Numbered from the stretch's first letter, positions 8,207-16,524 are shown. The stretch: DNA of 64,000 nt from an uncultured Oscillospiraceae bacterium (GCA_910587345.1 CAJUKH010000054.1:1-64000); one strand, 5' to 3'. A program made the numbers and translations. The notes: generated from the sequence alone by a model not told the origin.

Positions 8207-9562
8207 ATGGCAAGCCGCCGCAACGGCATCACCGCCGTTCTCTTTCTGCTGGTTTTGACCATCGCGACCGGCTTTCTCCTCTGCGGAACTTTTCCCGGAG
8301 AGACACATTTTGCCGACCTTCCCCGCCTGACGAAGACGGCGGTCCGCGCAACGGAAGATGCCGCTGTTCCCCTTCGGCCCTCCCCCCTCTCCGTACAAAC
8401 ACGGCTGGGCGCCACATACCGTCTGGCCCAGGCCAATGAAGACCTGGACCGCTTTCTGGAGGAGGCCGAGCCCGATCTCAACGCCCTTCTGGACCGGGAG
8501 CACACCTTCATCGAGCTTTACGGCGGCATTCAGCAGCTTACCGGCCGGCGGATGGTGGAGGATGTGGACCCCCAGTACACTGTGGTCAGGCTGGATGACC
8601 ACAGTCTCACCTTTGCCAACCCCGACGGCCAGGCCGAGGACGTGACCGTCCGGGCCGAGGAGATGGTGGAGTTCGCCCGTCTGGTGGAGGAGGAGTACGA
8701 TATCCCCCTTCTCTATGTCCAGGCCCCCTCCAAGACCGATGTCTCCCCCCTCCCTGACGGGGTGGAGGACGCCGCCGGGCGGGAGGCCGACCAGTTCCTG
8801 GCTCTGCTGGAGAAGTACGATGTGGCCACGTTGGACCTGCGGCCCGTATTTCGCAAGGCGGCCGACAGCGGCGACTATGCGGAAGACCCCCTTTTCTTCA
8901 CCACCGACCATCACTGGACCCCCACCGGGGCCTTTCTGGGCTATCAGACCCTCTGTGAACGGCTGGCAAAGGACTACCGCTTCAAAATTGATAAAAAACT
9001 CACCGACCCCGACTCCTTTCACCGGTACACCTTTGAGGATATCTTCCTTGGCTCTCAGGGCCGGCGGGTAGGTTCCCTTTACGCCGGGCTGGACGATCTG
9101 GATCTCTGGTCGCCCACCTTCCCCACCGACTTCACCTACACCGTGCCCATCGTAGGCATTGAGCGGGAAGGCCCTTTCATCATCAGCCTCCTCTTCCCCG
9201 AGCGGCTGGCCCAGCAGGGGTATTACGATACCAACCCCTATACCATCTACTCCGGGGACGATTACCTTCTTGCCCGGGCCGTAAACCGAAACAATCCCCA
9301 GGGCAAGCGTATCCTCATCCTGCGGGACTCCTTCGGCTGTGCCCTGACTCCCTTCCTCTCCCTCATCTCCTCCGAGTGTATGGCCATTGATCCCCGAAAC
9401 TTCAATGGCAATCAGGAGACCATGATGGAGTATCTGGACTGGCTGGAGCCGGATATCCTTATCGTTATGAACACCACCGGTTCCATCAAGGTGGACGAGC
9501 TTTTCCCCTATCTTCCCACCGCCAGAGCCAATGTGCTGGAAGCGAAGAGAAGTGAAAAATAG
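8207..9562 (+). CDS. DHHW-family SGNH-like protein, partner of the MBOAT
   Basis: 451 residues. One N-terminal membrane anchor (about 9-27) is followed by an extracellular domain. The motif TTDHHWTPTGAF carries the DHHW signature, and LILRDSFGCALTPFL holds the Ser of the SGNH-like nucleophile block. AlgJ, AlgX and related proteins use this fold to place O-acetyl groups on exported polysaccharides. AAAGGAGGG precedes the ATG at 8207. With the acyltransferase-3 and MBOAT genes upstream it forms a three-gene surface-acylation set. No polymerase or exporter gene is adjacent, so the acceptor glycan is made elsewhere. Confidence 0.87.
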   Translation: MASRRNGITAVLFLLVLTIATGFLLCGTFPGETHFADLPRLTKTAVRATEDAAVPLRPSPLSVQTRLGATYRLAQANEDLDRFLEEAEPDLNALLDREHTFIELYGGIQQLTGRRMVEDVDPQYTVVRLDDHSLTFANPDGQAEDVTVRAEEMVEFARLVEEEYDIPLLYVQAPSKTDVSPLPDGVEDAAGREADQFLALLEKYDVATLDLRPVFRKAADSGDYAEDPLFFTTDHHWTPTGAFLGYQTLCERLAKDYRFKIDKKLTDPDSFHRYTFEDIFLGSQGRRVGSLYAGLDDLDLWSPTFPTDFTYTVPIVGIEREGPFIISLLFPERLAQQGYYDTNPYTIYSGDDYLLARAVNRNNPQGKRILILRDSFGCALTPFLSLISSECMAIDPRNFNGNQETMMEYLDWLEPDILIVMNTTGSIKVDELFPYLPTARANVLEAKRSEK

Positions 9563-9573
9563 CAGGTCAGCGC

Positions 9574-9630
9574 AAAGGTCAGGGGTCTCCCACGCCGTCC
9601 CGGACGGCCGGGCAGTACCCCTGCCTTTTA
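9574..9630 (+). terminator. Terminator of the surface-acylation operon
   Basis: AAAGG-CAGGGGT (9574-9586) pairs with ACCCCTG-CCTTT (9617-9628). A smaller GC-rich hairpin sits in the loop and a T-rich stretch follows. Confidence 0.65.
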
Positions 9631-9776
9631 TTTCCCCTCTTCCTTTTCCCCGTTCCTCTTCCGTTTTTCTTTAAATTTGTTGGTTTTGCCGCTTTTCATT
9701 GGTGGCAGAATATAGTATCATAACAGAAGAATCAGTCTCCGGGCCTGCCCCGGGGTCATCCATGGAGGAAACTGCA

Positions 9777-11216
9777 ATGTATCTGCGTAAAACGAAAGTG
9801 ATTTGCACCCTTGGTCCCGCCGTGGACAATGACGAGATGCTCCGCAGTCTTATCCGCTCCGGCATGGATTGCGCCCGTTTCAACTTCTCCCACGGCACCC
9901 ACGAAAGCCACCTGGCCACCTACCGCCGACTGTGCCGCATCCGGGATGAGCAAAGCCGCCCGGTGGCCGCCATGCTGGACACCAAGGGTCCCGAGATCCG
10001 CATCCGCTCCTTTCAGAACGGATCCATCACCCTCACTGAAGGCCAGCGGTTCACCCTTTCCACCTGGGAGGGGGACGGGGACGAAAACTGGGTCTCCGTG
10101 ACCTATCACAACCTCCATAACGAAGTGACCCCCGGCACCCGCATCCTCATCGACGACGGCCTTGTGGAGCTTACCGTGGCCGAGGTGGAGGGGCAGGACA
10201 TCCGCTGCACCGTTGTCACCGGCGGACAGCTTTCCAACAACAAGTCCATCAACATCCCCGACGCCAAGATACAGCTTCCCGCCCTCACCGATAAGGACCG
10301 TGAGGACCTGCGTTTCGCCGCCGAGAACGACTTTGATTTTGTGGCCGCCTCCTTCATCCGCAAGGCTCAGGACATTCTGGACATCCGTGCCGAGCTGGAC
10401 AAATGGGGCGGACAGGCCATCCGCATCATCGCCAAAATCGAAAATCGGGAGGGCGTGGACAATTTTGACGAGATCCTGGCCGTGGCCGACGGCGCCATGG
10501 TGGCCCGGGGCGATCTGGGCGTGGAGATCCCCGCTCAGGAGGTTCCCATCATCCAGAAAGAGATGATCGCCAAAAGCGTGGCCGCCGGCAAAAACGTGGT
10601 CACCGCCACCCAGATGCTGGACTCCATGATCCGCAACCCCCGGCCCACCCGGGCCGAGATCAGTGACGTGGCCAACGCCGTCTTCGACGGCACCAGCTGC
10701 GTCATGCTCTCCGGCGAGACCGCCTCGGGCAAATACCCTCTGGAGTCTCTGAAGACCATGGTCCGCACCGTAGAAGCCGCCGAGGACGCCACCAACTACT
10801 GGGGCCGCTACCTCCGCCAGCGGGAGGACCTCCCCCGTGACGGTTCCACCTCCATCAACCGCGCCATCAGCCACACCTGCTGCATGGCCGCCATGGAGCT
10901 GAACGCCTCCGCCATTCTGGCCGCCACCACCTCGGGCCACACCGCCCGGGTCATCTCCCGTTTCCGCCCCGCCTGCCCCATTGTGGCCCTCACCACCGCC
11001 GAGAAGGTCCGGCGGCAGCTGGCCATCTCCTGGGGCATCCAGCCCCTTCTCTATGGCTCGGTGGACTCCACCGACCGGCTGCTGGCCCTGTGCGTGGATA
11101 CCGCCCGAAAAGAAGGGCTTATCCAGCCCGGCGATACGGTCGTCATCACCGCCGGGGTCCCCTTGAGCGTCAAGGGCACCACCAACCTCATCAAAGCCCA
11201 GGTGGTGGGGGAGTGA
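9777..11216 (+). CDS. pyk: Pyruvate kinase, short form
   Basis: 479 residues from the ATG at 9777, chosen because GGAGGAA precedes it and pyruvate kinases begin RKTKVICTLGPA; an upstream in-frame start would add 26 unrelated residues. Catalytic blocks are present: RFNFSHG, MLDTKGPEIR, IIAKIENREGVDN with the signature Lys, and ARGDLGVEIP. The C-terminal domain ends at ..NLIKAQVVGE with no PEP-utiliser extension, unlike the long form of many Bacilli. It makes ATP and pyruvate from PEP in glycolysis. It is monocistronic with a strong terminator; the promoter just upstream is not clear to me. Confidence 0.95.
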   Translation: MYLRKTKVICTLGPAVDNDEMLRSLIRSGMDCARFNFSHGTHESHLATYRRLCRIRDEQSRPVAAMLDTKGPEIRIRSFQNGSITLTEGQRFTLSTWEGDGDENWVSVTYHNLHNEVTPGTRILIDDGLVELTVAEVEGQDIRCTVVTGGQLSNNKSINIPDAKIQLPALTDKDREDLRFAAENDFDFVAASFIRKAQDILDIRAELDKWGGQAIRIIAKIENREGVDNFDEILAVADGAMVARGDLGVEIPAQEVPIIQKEMIAKSVAAGKNVVTATQMLDSMIRNPRPTRAEISDVANAVFDGTSCVMLSGETASGKYPLESLKTMVRTVEAAEDATNYWGRYLRQREDLPRDGSTSINRAISHTCCMAAMELNASAILAATTSGHTARVISRFRPACPIVALTTAEKVRRQLAISWGIQPLLYGSVDSTDRLLALCVDTARKEGLIQPGDTVVITAGVPLSVKGTTNLIKAQVVGE

Positions 11217-11237
11217 CCCTCTTTGTTTTGTAACAGC

Positions 11238-11271
11238 AATGGCAGTCCTGCTTACAGGACTGCCATTTTTT
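11238..11271 (+). terminator. pyk terminator
   Basis: A perfect 13-bp stem (11238-11250 with 11255-11267) with a CTTA loop and T6. Confidence 0.93.
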
Positions 11272-11549
11272 GTCCTTCCGTATCCCCCGATACAAAAGAT
11301 CTCCTCTTTTCTACTATCCTGTTGACCAGTCAAGACAGAAAGGACGGAACAGTTTATGCCCTTCTCCTTAAAATGCGGCCCTATCTGGCCGACCGCTTCT
11401 GCCATCACCTGCTCCAGCCGGCATCCCCTGGCAGCAGGCTCCGGACGGTGACATGGCGGCCATCCTTACCTCCAACGGCGGCCTTCGCCCGGTGCCCTTC
11501 AAGCCGGAGGCAGCAGAGGAATAAAAGCCCCCTTCCCGGCCATGGAAGC
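11272..11549. other. Gap with no recognisable gene
   Basis: About 280 bases between two terminators. Short open stretches exist, for example one ending GDMAAILTSNGGLRPVPF before a TAA near 11522, with coding-like composition. None has both a ribosome-binding site and enough length, and I recognise none. It may hold a decayed gene. Confidence 0.4.
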
Positions 11550-11586
11550 AAAAAGGAGTCCGAAGGAAATTCCTTCGGACTCCTTT
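11550..11586 (-). terminator. Terminator of the first flavin reductase gene
   Basis: A perfect 15-bp stem (11552-11566 with 11572-11586), five-base loop, and on the minus strand a T-run from the A residues at 11550-11554. Confidence 0.9.
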
Positions 11587-11614
11587 CGCCTATATGTAAT
11601 CTGCCGTTCTGCTC

Positions 11615-13528
11615 TTACTTGCCCTGAGCGGCGTTGGTGCCGGCCATACGGCCAAAGACGCAGAAGTCCACGATGGCGTTGCCGCCCAGCCGGTTGGCGC
11701 CGTGGAGATTGCCGGTGATCTCGCCGGCGCAGTACAGGCCCTCGATAACGGTACCGTCAGCCCGCAGAGCGTGGGTCTCGGTGTCCACATTCACGCCGCC
11801 CATGGTGTGGTGGGTGGCGGGCTTCCGGGGATAAGCATAGTAGACATTGCCCTCGATCTTGCTGGAGTAGGTCACACGGCCGAACTCATCCTTCTCGCCG
11901 GACTCCACATGGGCGTTGAAGTCGGCAATGGTCTGCAGGAAGGTGTCCACGGGCACGCCCATCTGCTCGGCCAGGTCGGTCAGGTTGTCGGACATCATGT
12001 AGCCGTACAGGTTGTTGTCCACATAGTACTGCAGGGTCATTCCGCCCAGGCTCTTCCGGGTGGAAGCGTCGTCGGTGCTCATGACCACATACATCATGCC
12101 GTCGGTCTGCTCAATGATGGCCTTGGACATCTCATCCCGGCGGCCGTCCTCCCGGACAAACCGCTTGCCCTCTTTGTTGATGTAGCAGTCGGTGCCCATG
12201 ATGTTGAAGGTGGCGCCGGTAGTGGGGTCGCAGAAGGGCAGCAGCTGCATCTGCTCCATGTTGATCAGCTCCGCGCCGGCATCCTGAGCCATGAAGATGC
12301 CGTCGCCGGTGACGCCGGGCATATTGGTGGTGATGAGGTCGGCGCCCAGGTTGGGCCACTTCTCCCCCTCACAGTACTGCTGGCGCAGCTCCACATTGCC
12401 GGCAAAGCCGCCGGTGGCCAGAATAACGCCCTTGTTGGCGTGGAGGGTCACCTTGTTGCCGTCCTTGCCCACGGCGTTGACGCCGACCACCTTGTCGCCG
12501 TCCATGATCAGGCTCTTGCCCTCGGTCTCCATCAGCTGGGTGTAAAGACCGGTCCGGTCGGCCAGAGTGTCCTCAAAGGCAATGAAGTAGCCGGTGCCGT
12601 TGGGAGTCATGGCCCGGTGGGTCCGGGGATAGAGGGAGCCGGAACCGGTGGAGATCGTGTCACTGAACTCCATACCCATGCTCTCCAGCCACTCTAAAGC
12701 GGGGAAGGCGTTGTCGGCAAAAACCTGCAGATGGTCCAGGCTGCCCACCTTGTCGCCGCCGTTCCAGGTCTGAAGGGCAAACCAGTTGGCGCTGTCGAAA
12801 AGGGTCTTGTCGCTGGCCTTATAGGCCTCAAAATCCGCCCGCACGGCGTCCTGAAGGGCCTTGTGCTGGTCGTTGACAGGCTCCTCGGCCAGAGCGTCCT
12901 CGATCAGAGAATCCACATCACCGGAGAATTCGGCGTGGTCCTGCAGGTCGGGGTCGGGGCAGTTGTAGATGCCGCCGGCCACAATGGAGTTGCCGCCCAG
13001 GAAGCCGGTCTTCTCAATAAGGACCACGCTGGAACCCTCGTCGGTGGCTGCGATGGCGGCCGACAGGCCGGCTCCGCCGCCACCCACGATGATGACGTCG
13101 GCGGTGTATTCGGCGTCCTCTGCGGGAGTCTTCTCGATGGGCTGCTTCAGGGCGGTCACGTCCATACCGGCACCCTTCAAAGCGGTCTCCACACCGTTCA
13201 GGATCGCCCGGCTGGAGATGGTGACGCCGGTGACGGTATCCACCGCCAGAGACTGGGCCTCCACCACCCGCTCAGGGATCAGACGGACGGGCCAGTCCAC
13301 CAGGCCCGGGGTCTCCACATTCTCGGTAACATTTACATTCTCAATGCGGTCTTCGGTCACGGTGACCTCCACCGTCATGGGCCCATGCATACCGGAAACG
13401 GTAGCAGTGTAGGTGCCCGGTGTGTAGCTGCCGGCGGTCTTGGTCTCTTCCGGCTCTTTTGGGGTACAAGCAGCCAGAGAGAGCACCATGGCCCCGGCCA
13501 GGAACAGGGACAATGTGCGCTTTTTCAT
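11615..13528 (-). CDS. Exported flavin reductase lipoprotein, FMN-binding domain first
   Basis: 637 residues. A lipoprotein signal ends LSLAAC (Cys about residue 21). An FMN-binding domain (about 35-120) holds DTVTGVTISS, which resembles the motif flavinylated by ApbE. A fumarate-reductase-type FAD domain follows: VIIVGGGGAGLSAAIAA, then GVILATGGFAGN, and near the end TMGGVNVDTETHAL and HGANRLGGNAI. Such exported flavoproteins of gut Firmicutes and Actinobacteria reduce electron acceptors such as fumarate, urocanate or cinnamate-type compounds outside the cell; the substrate here is unknown. GAAAGGAAGG precedes the ATG. A LysR gene sits just upstream and is a probable regulator. No apbE is in the window. 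Confidence 0.88.
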   Translation of the reverse strand: MKKRTLSLFLAGAMVLSLAACTPKEPEETKTAGSYTPGTYTATVSGMHGPMTVEVTVTEDRIENVNVTENVETPGLVDWPVRLIPERVVEAQSLAVDTVTGVTISSRAILNGVETALKGAGMDVTALKQPIEKTPAEDAEYTADVIIVGGGGAGLSAAIAATDEGSSVVLIEKTGFLGGNSIVAGGIYNCPDPDLQDHAEFSGDVDSLIEDALAEEPVNDQHKALQDAVRADFEAYKASDKTLFDSANWFALQTWNGGDKVGSLDHLQVFADNAFPALEWLESMGMEFSDTISTGSGSLYPRTHRAMTPNGTGYFIAFEDTLADRTGLYTQLMETEGKSLIMDGDKVVGVNAVGKDGNKVTLHANKGVILATGGFAGNVELRQQYCEGEKWPNLGADLITTNMPGVTGDGIFMAQDAGAELINMEQMQLLPFCDPTTGATFNIMGTDCYINKEGKRFVREDGRRDEMSKAIIEQTDGMMYVVMSTDDASTRKSLGGMTLQYYVDNNLYGYMMSDNLTDLAEQMGVPVDTFLQTIADFNAHVESGEKDEFGRVTYSSKIEGNVYYAYPRKPATHHTMGGVNVDTETHALRADGTVIEGLYCAGEITGNLHGANRLGGNAIVDFCVFGRMAGTNAAQGK

Positions 13529-13553
13529 ATCTTACCTTCCTTTCTGAATTGCC

Positions 13554-13577
13554 GTTGTTTGTGATTTTTCAAACAAC
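13554..13577. promoter_or_regulatory. 8-bp inverted repeat just downstream of the flavin reductase promoter
   Basis: GTTGTTTG (13554-13561) and CAAACAAC (13570-13577) face each other across eight bases, between the -10 element and the ribosome-binding site. This is a good position for a roadblock operator or a 5' hairpin. Confidence 0.55.
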
Positions 13578-13584
13578 CGTCCAC

Positions 13585-13613
13585 ATCATAGCATAAATCC
13601 CCGTTTCAGTAAA
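13585..13613 (-). promoter_or_regulatory. Sigma-A promoter of the first flavin reductase
   Basis: On the minus strand TTTACT (13613-13608), a 17-base spacer and TATGAT (13590-13585) with an extended TG. The rest of the 309-base gap to lysR holds the lysR terminator and a T-rich stretch. Confidence 0.75.
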
Positions 13614-13670
13614 GACACTTCCCTGCTTTTGCAGCCTCTTTTTTATAACTATTTTTTATACGAAAAGGTC

Positions 13671-13709
13671 AAAAAACAAAGGACCGAGAAATATCCCGAT
13701 CCTTTGTTT
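13671..13709 (-). terminator. lysR terminator
   Basis: Minus strand: an AAACAAAGGA-type stem of about 13 bp including one wobble pair, then TTTTTT. Confidence 0.8.
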
Positions 13710-13837
13710 CCCGTTGGGGGAGAAGGCCCTCTCTCTCAACACGGTACTCCTCTTTCTTTTTGGGGCAGGCTCCAATGGCAGTCATTATCGCTTGCAGGTT
13801 TATTCTACCATAAAATCCACCATTCCGGAAATGCCCA

Positions 13838-14764
13838 CTAAACATTTCGACCCGCTTCTCCATAATTTTTTGTTATCGTTCTCTCCTGCCCTCTTCCCTT
13901 CAGCAGCTCCTTCAGGCGAAGGAGCTGGGAGGAGGTATCATCCCTTCGCCATGCGCAAACCATACCAAAATGCAGCGGGCTGTCCGTGACCGGGATAAAG
14001 TGGTAATCCCCCTGAAAGCCGCTGCTGGAGGAATAGCTGGAAAGGCCCACCCCGTTGTACAGCGTCACCTGAACCAGCATATCCCCCATCTTTTCAGCCT
14101 CTCCCACAATGTGGGGCGTAAAACCCGCCGCCCGGCAGGCCCGCACATGGGCGCTGTAGAGAAGCGGCACGTCCTTTTTGGACCACATAACGATGCCCTG
14201 TTCCGCCAGGTCGGCCATTTTCAGGCTTCGCCGTTCGTATAGGGTGCTTTCTTTATGAACGATGGCATAAAGTCCGCTTTTCTCCGACTGCGGCTGTATC
14301 CACTCTGCCTCCGCCAAATCCCCCGTACAGGGCTGGGGCAGCAAAATGGCATCCACCTTTTTGTCCAGCAGCCACCTTTTGATTTCCCCCACTGAACCAT
14401 ACCGGGTCTCCAGACCAAAGGGAAGACTGCCCCCCACCTGCTGCAAAAAGGTGTTGAGAAAGGAGGCGATCACATATCCCATCCGCAGGGGACGGCGGTT
14501 TTGCCATTCCGCCTCCCGCACCCGGGCCACCAGCTCCTCCCGCTGCTGAAGCAGGCGTTTGGCCTCAATAAGACAGACCTCCCCCTCATGGGTCAAGGCC
14601 ACGCTCCGCCCTGCCCGGACCAGCAGCTGGCACCCCAGCTCCTCCTCCAGCGCATGGACCGCCCGGCTCAACGCCGGCTGCGTCACGTGGCAGGCCCGGG
14701 CCGCCTGGGTAAAATTCCTGTGCTGGGCCACGGCAATAAAATATTCCAGCGTTTGCAGGGTCAT
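13838..14764 (-). CDS. LysR-type transcriptional regulator
   Basis: 308 residues, the standard LysR size. The N-terminal winged helix reads MTLQTLEYFIAVAQHRNFTQAARACHVTQPALSRAVHALE (about 1-40), followed by a periplasmic-binding-protein-like effector domain (about 90-295). AAGGGGG lies upstream of the ATG. It has the same orientation as, and lies upstream of, the flavin reductase gene, with a terminator between them. LysR proteins usually sense a substrate of the neighbouring pathway, so it may sense the electron acceptor. The upstream region carries TACAnnTGTA palindromes rather than a clear sigma-A promoter. Confidence 0.9.
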   Translation of the reverse strand: MTLQTLEYFIAVAQHRNFTQAARACHVTQPALSRAVHALEEELGCQLLVRAGRSVALTHEGEVCLIEAKRLLQQREELVARVREAEWQNRRPLRMGYVIASFLNTFLQQVGGSLPFGLETRYGSVGEIKRWLLDKKVDAILLPQPCTGDLAEAEWIQPQSEKSGLYAIVHKESTLYERRSLKMADLAEQGIVMWSKKDVPLLYSAHVRACRAAGFTPHIVGEAEKMGDMLVQVTLYNGVGLSSYSSSSGFQGDYHFIPVTDSPLHFGMVCAWRRDDTSSQLLRLKELLKGRGQERTITKNYGEAGRNV

Positions 14765-14781
14765 AACTGCCTGTCCCCCTT

Positions 14782-14858
14782 TCTTTTACAAATGTAAAAG
14801 AACTTTTCCCGTCCCTCCTGGTTCTCTTTTCGTCCTTTTGGTCTCTTTTACATTTGTA
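14782..14858. promoter_or_regulatory. Pair of TACAnnTGTA operator-like palindromes upstream of lysR
   Basis: The first site, TCTTTTACAAATGTAAAAGA (14782-14801), has perfect 9-base arms. The second (14844-14858) repeats 15 bases of it in inverted orientation: TCTTTTACATTTGTA. Both hold TACAnnTGTA, the core of CopY/BlaI-family operators. Confidence 0.6.
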
Positions 14859-14899
14859 GAAAAGCACCCCTGGCAGAGACTGCCGGGGGTGCTTTCTGC

Positions 14900-15337
14900 T
14901 TATTTTCGATTGCCCCTGCGGCTGCTCTTACGGTCGTTCATGTGATGCTCAGACAGCTTACTGTCCGAGGAGGCCATGAACTGTTTGAGCTTATCCTCAA
15001 AGGTGACAGGCTCCGCCTGCTTTTTTGGCCCGGTAAAGCCCACAGGACGGCCGGCGGGCCGCTGTCCGCCCCGCCGGGGGCCGCCCTCCTCCCGGGGAGG
15101 GGGGTCCTGGGCCTTCTTGATGGAGAGATTGATGCGGCCAGCATCATCGATACCGATGACCTTGACCTTCACCTCCTGCCCCTCCTGCAGATGGTCCTTT
15201 ACCTCATTGACATAGGTATAGGCGATCTCGGAAATATGTACAAGACCGGACTTCCCCTCGGGCAGAGAGACGAACGCACCGAATTTCGTCAGGCCGGTGA
15301 CCTTGCCTTCCACAACAGAACCAACACCAAACTCCAT
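14900..15337 (-). CDS. yabR: S1-domain RNA-binding protein YabR
   Basis: 145 residues. A single S1 domain covers about 1-75: MEFGVGSVVEGKVTGLTKFGAFV, then GLVHISEIAYTYVNEV, then GRINLSIKKA. A Pro/Arg/Gly-rich linker and a basic C-terminal tail follow. The order yabP-yabQ-divIC-S1 gene is that of Bacillus subtilis, so this is YabR by position and domain. S1 proteins bind single-stranded RNA; the exact role of YabR is uncertain. The ATG at 15337 has AAGGAGG about 14 bases upstream. A TTG nine bases earlier (15346) has better spacing and could be the true start. Confidence 0.85.
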   Translation of the reverse strand: MEFGVGSVVEGKVTGLTKFGAFVSLPEGKSGLVHISEIAYTYVNEVKDHLQEGQEVKVKVIGIDDAGRINLSIKKAQDPPPREEGGPRRGGQRPAGRPVGFTGPKKQAEPVTFEDKLKQFMASSDSKLSEHHMNDRKSSRRGNRK

Positions 15338-15405
15338 ACTGACCAATACGTCCTCCTTCAAGAATTTCCCCAAACGGCCCCACACAATAGGCCGATACAG
15401 GCGCT

Positions 15406-15681
15406 TTAATCGGTGAAGATAATGACCTTTTCCCCCGGGCTTACCAGCCCCCGCTCAGTGCGGGCGATGTCCTGCTGGCGGTCGGGATCGTTGCTGTGAT
15501 CGATGGCGTCTTGCAGATCGGCGTTGACCTGGGCCTGTTCGTCCACCTGGGTCTGTTTCTCCTTCAGCTCCTCCTGGGCCTGAAGGATCTGCCGGTGCAT
15601 CCGCAGCAGGGTCACGGTGGCGGCGATGAGCAGGGCCAGCACCACGATCTTGGTCAGTATCCCTGCCTTTTTGGTCCGCAC
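15406..15681 (-). CDS. divIC: Cell-division protein DivIC/FtsB-like
   Basis: 91 residues from the GTG at 15681, chosen for the GAGGGGGGAG just before it; an upstream GTG at 15702 lacks such a site. One membrane segment (about 10-28) is followed by a coiled coil (HRQILQAQEELKEKQTQVDE...) and the C-terminal ERGLVSPGEKVIIF, typical of the septum-formation-initiator family. DivIC and FtsL help recruit and activate the septal peptidoglycan machinery. It lies between yabQ and yabR as in Bacillus. Its 5' part is overlapped by the yabQ reading frame. Confidence 0.9.
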   Translation of the reverse strand: MRTKKAGILTKIVVLALLIAATVTLLRMHRQILQAQEELKEKQTQVDEQAQVNADLQDAIDHSNDPDRQQDIARTERGLVSPGEKVIIFTD

Positions 15682-16150
15682 GGCCGCTCCCCCCTCTTTC
15701 ACGGTCTATTTCACCTATGGTAGAGTTTATTCTATACCATTTTCGTCCATAATGGAAGCCTTTTCTAACAAAAAGAGAAATTTTTTTCGCTTTTTTTCTT
15801 CCCCAGGCCAGAGGACGCAGGGCCAGATGCCACAGCGCAGCCAAAGCGTCCGCCAGCCGCTCCCCCCCTATCAGGACCCACCGGCTCAACACCGCAAAAT
15901 AGATGCCGCCCCCCAAAAGCAGTCCCAGGACCAGATAGACCCGGATGACCCCACCCCCTGCCTCCAAAGCGTGCCAGAAGAGGACCCCCGCCCCCACCGG
16001 CCAGTAGCACAGGTCCAGCGCCGCGGCCAGCCAGGGCGCCCCCAACCGCCGCCGCAGCAGCCGAAAAAAGTCATACAGCAGCCCCAGCCCGCCCCCCAGA
16101 GCCAGTGCCGCCAGAAACCCAAGAGCCTGCCCGGTGTTGGAGACCTCCAT
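15455..16150 (-). CDS. yabQ: Spore cortex protein YabQ, reading frame running into divIC
   Basis: 231 codons. The N-terminal part is a normal YabQ: four or so membrane segments from GQALGFLAALALGGGLGLLYDFFRLLRR to about residue 125. From about residue 157 the frame runs through divIC in another frame for 227 bases. Its product there (RADQKGRDTDQ..., Arg/Pro/Gly-rich) looks like shadow translation, so the natural stop has probably been lost. YabQ is needed for spore cortex formation and is localised by YabP in Bacillus. GGGGTGA lies before the ATG, six bases after the yabP stop. Confidence 0.85.
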   Translation of the reverse strand: MEVSNTGQALGFLAALALGGGLGLLYDFFRLLRRRLGAPWLAAALDLCYWPVGAGVLFWHALEAGGGVIRVYLVLGLLLGGGIYFAVLSRWVLIGGERLADALAALWHLALRPLAWGRKKAKKISLFVRKGFHYGRKWYRINSTIGEIDRERGGSGRADQKGRDTDQDRGAGPAHRRHRDPAADAPADPSGPGGAEGETDPGGRTGPGQRRSARRHRSQQRSRPPAGHRPH

Positions 16151-16156
16151 CCCACA

Positions 16157-16435
16157 TCACCCCAGCAGCCGGGAAAAGAAACCGCCCCGGCGGCTGCGGT
16201 CCTCCTCATAGGTCAGGGACTCCACCATCCCCTCCACCTTCAGGTCTCCCCCGTCCAGACTCAGCTTCTCAATGTGAAGCTCCTCCCCCCGGACAATAAG
16301 GACCCCCTGGACGGTGACCATGACGATGGTGTTTTCGTCGAAGCTCTCCACCTCCTCCACGCCGGAGACGGTCAGGCTTTCCCGCTCCTCCAGGACCAGA
16401 TGGTGTCCCACCGGCCGCATCTCTTCATAGGGCAT
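16157..16435 (-). CDS. yabP: Sporulation protein YabP
   Basis: 92 residues from the ATG at 16435, with AAGGTGGGGG before it. The core ESLTVSGVEEVESFDENTIVMVTVQGVLIVRGEELHI is the YabP/YqfC fold. In Bacillus YabP is made in the mother cell under sigma-E and is needed to place YabQ for cortex assembly. Here a sigma-E-like promoter sits 31 bases upstream of the start, and yabQ follows six bases after the stop. Confidence 0.9.
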   Translation of the reverse strand: MPYEEMRPVGHHLVLEERESLTVSGVEEVESFDENTIVMVTVQGVLIVRGEELHIEKLSLDGGDLKVEGMVESLTYEEDRSRRGGFFSRLLG

Positions 16436-16465
16436 ACTTCCCCCACCTTTCCACATAGATGCTTC

Positions 16466-16494
16466 ACTATATGGGACAAAGGGTGAAGATATGC
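16466..16494 (-). promoter_or_regulatory. Sigma-E-like promoter for yabP-yabQ
   Basis: On the minus strand GCATATC (16494-16488), 14 bases, CATATAGT (16473-16466). This is close to the Bacillus sigma-E pattern KMATATT-N14-CATACAnT, and yabPQ are sigma-E genes there. Confidence 0.65.
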
Positions 16495-16524
16495 GAAAAG
16501 AACACGCCGGGCGGCAAGGGCGGC

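Noticed and set aside
11340..11525. Possible small gene between pyk and the flavin reductase
   Set aside because: Frames are short and interrupted. The longest sensible stretch lacks a start with a ribosome-binding site and matches nothing I know, so it is reported only as a possible remnant.
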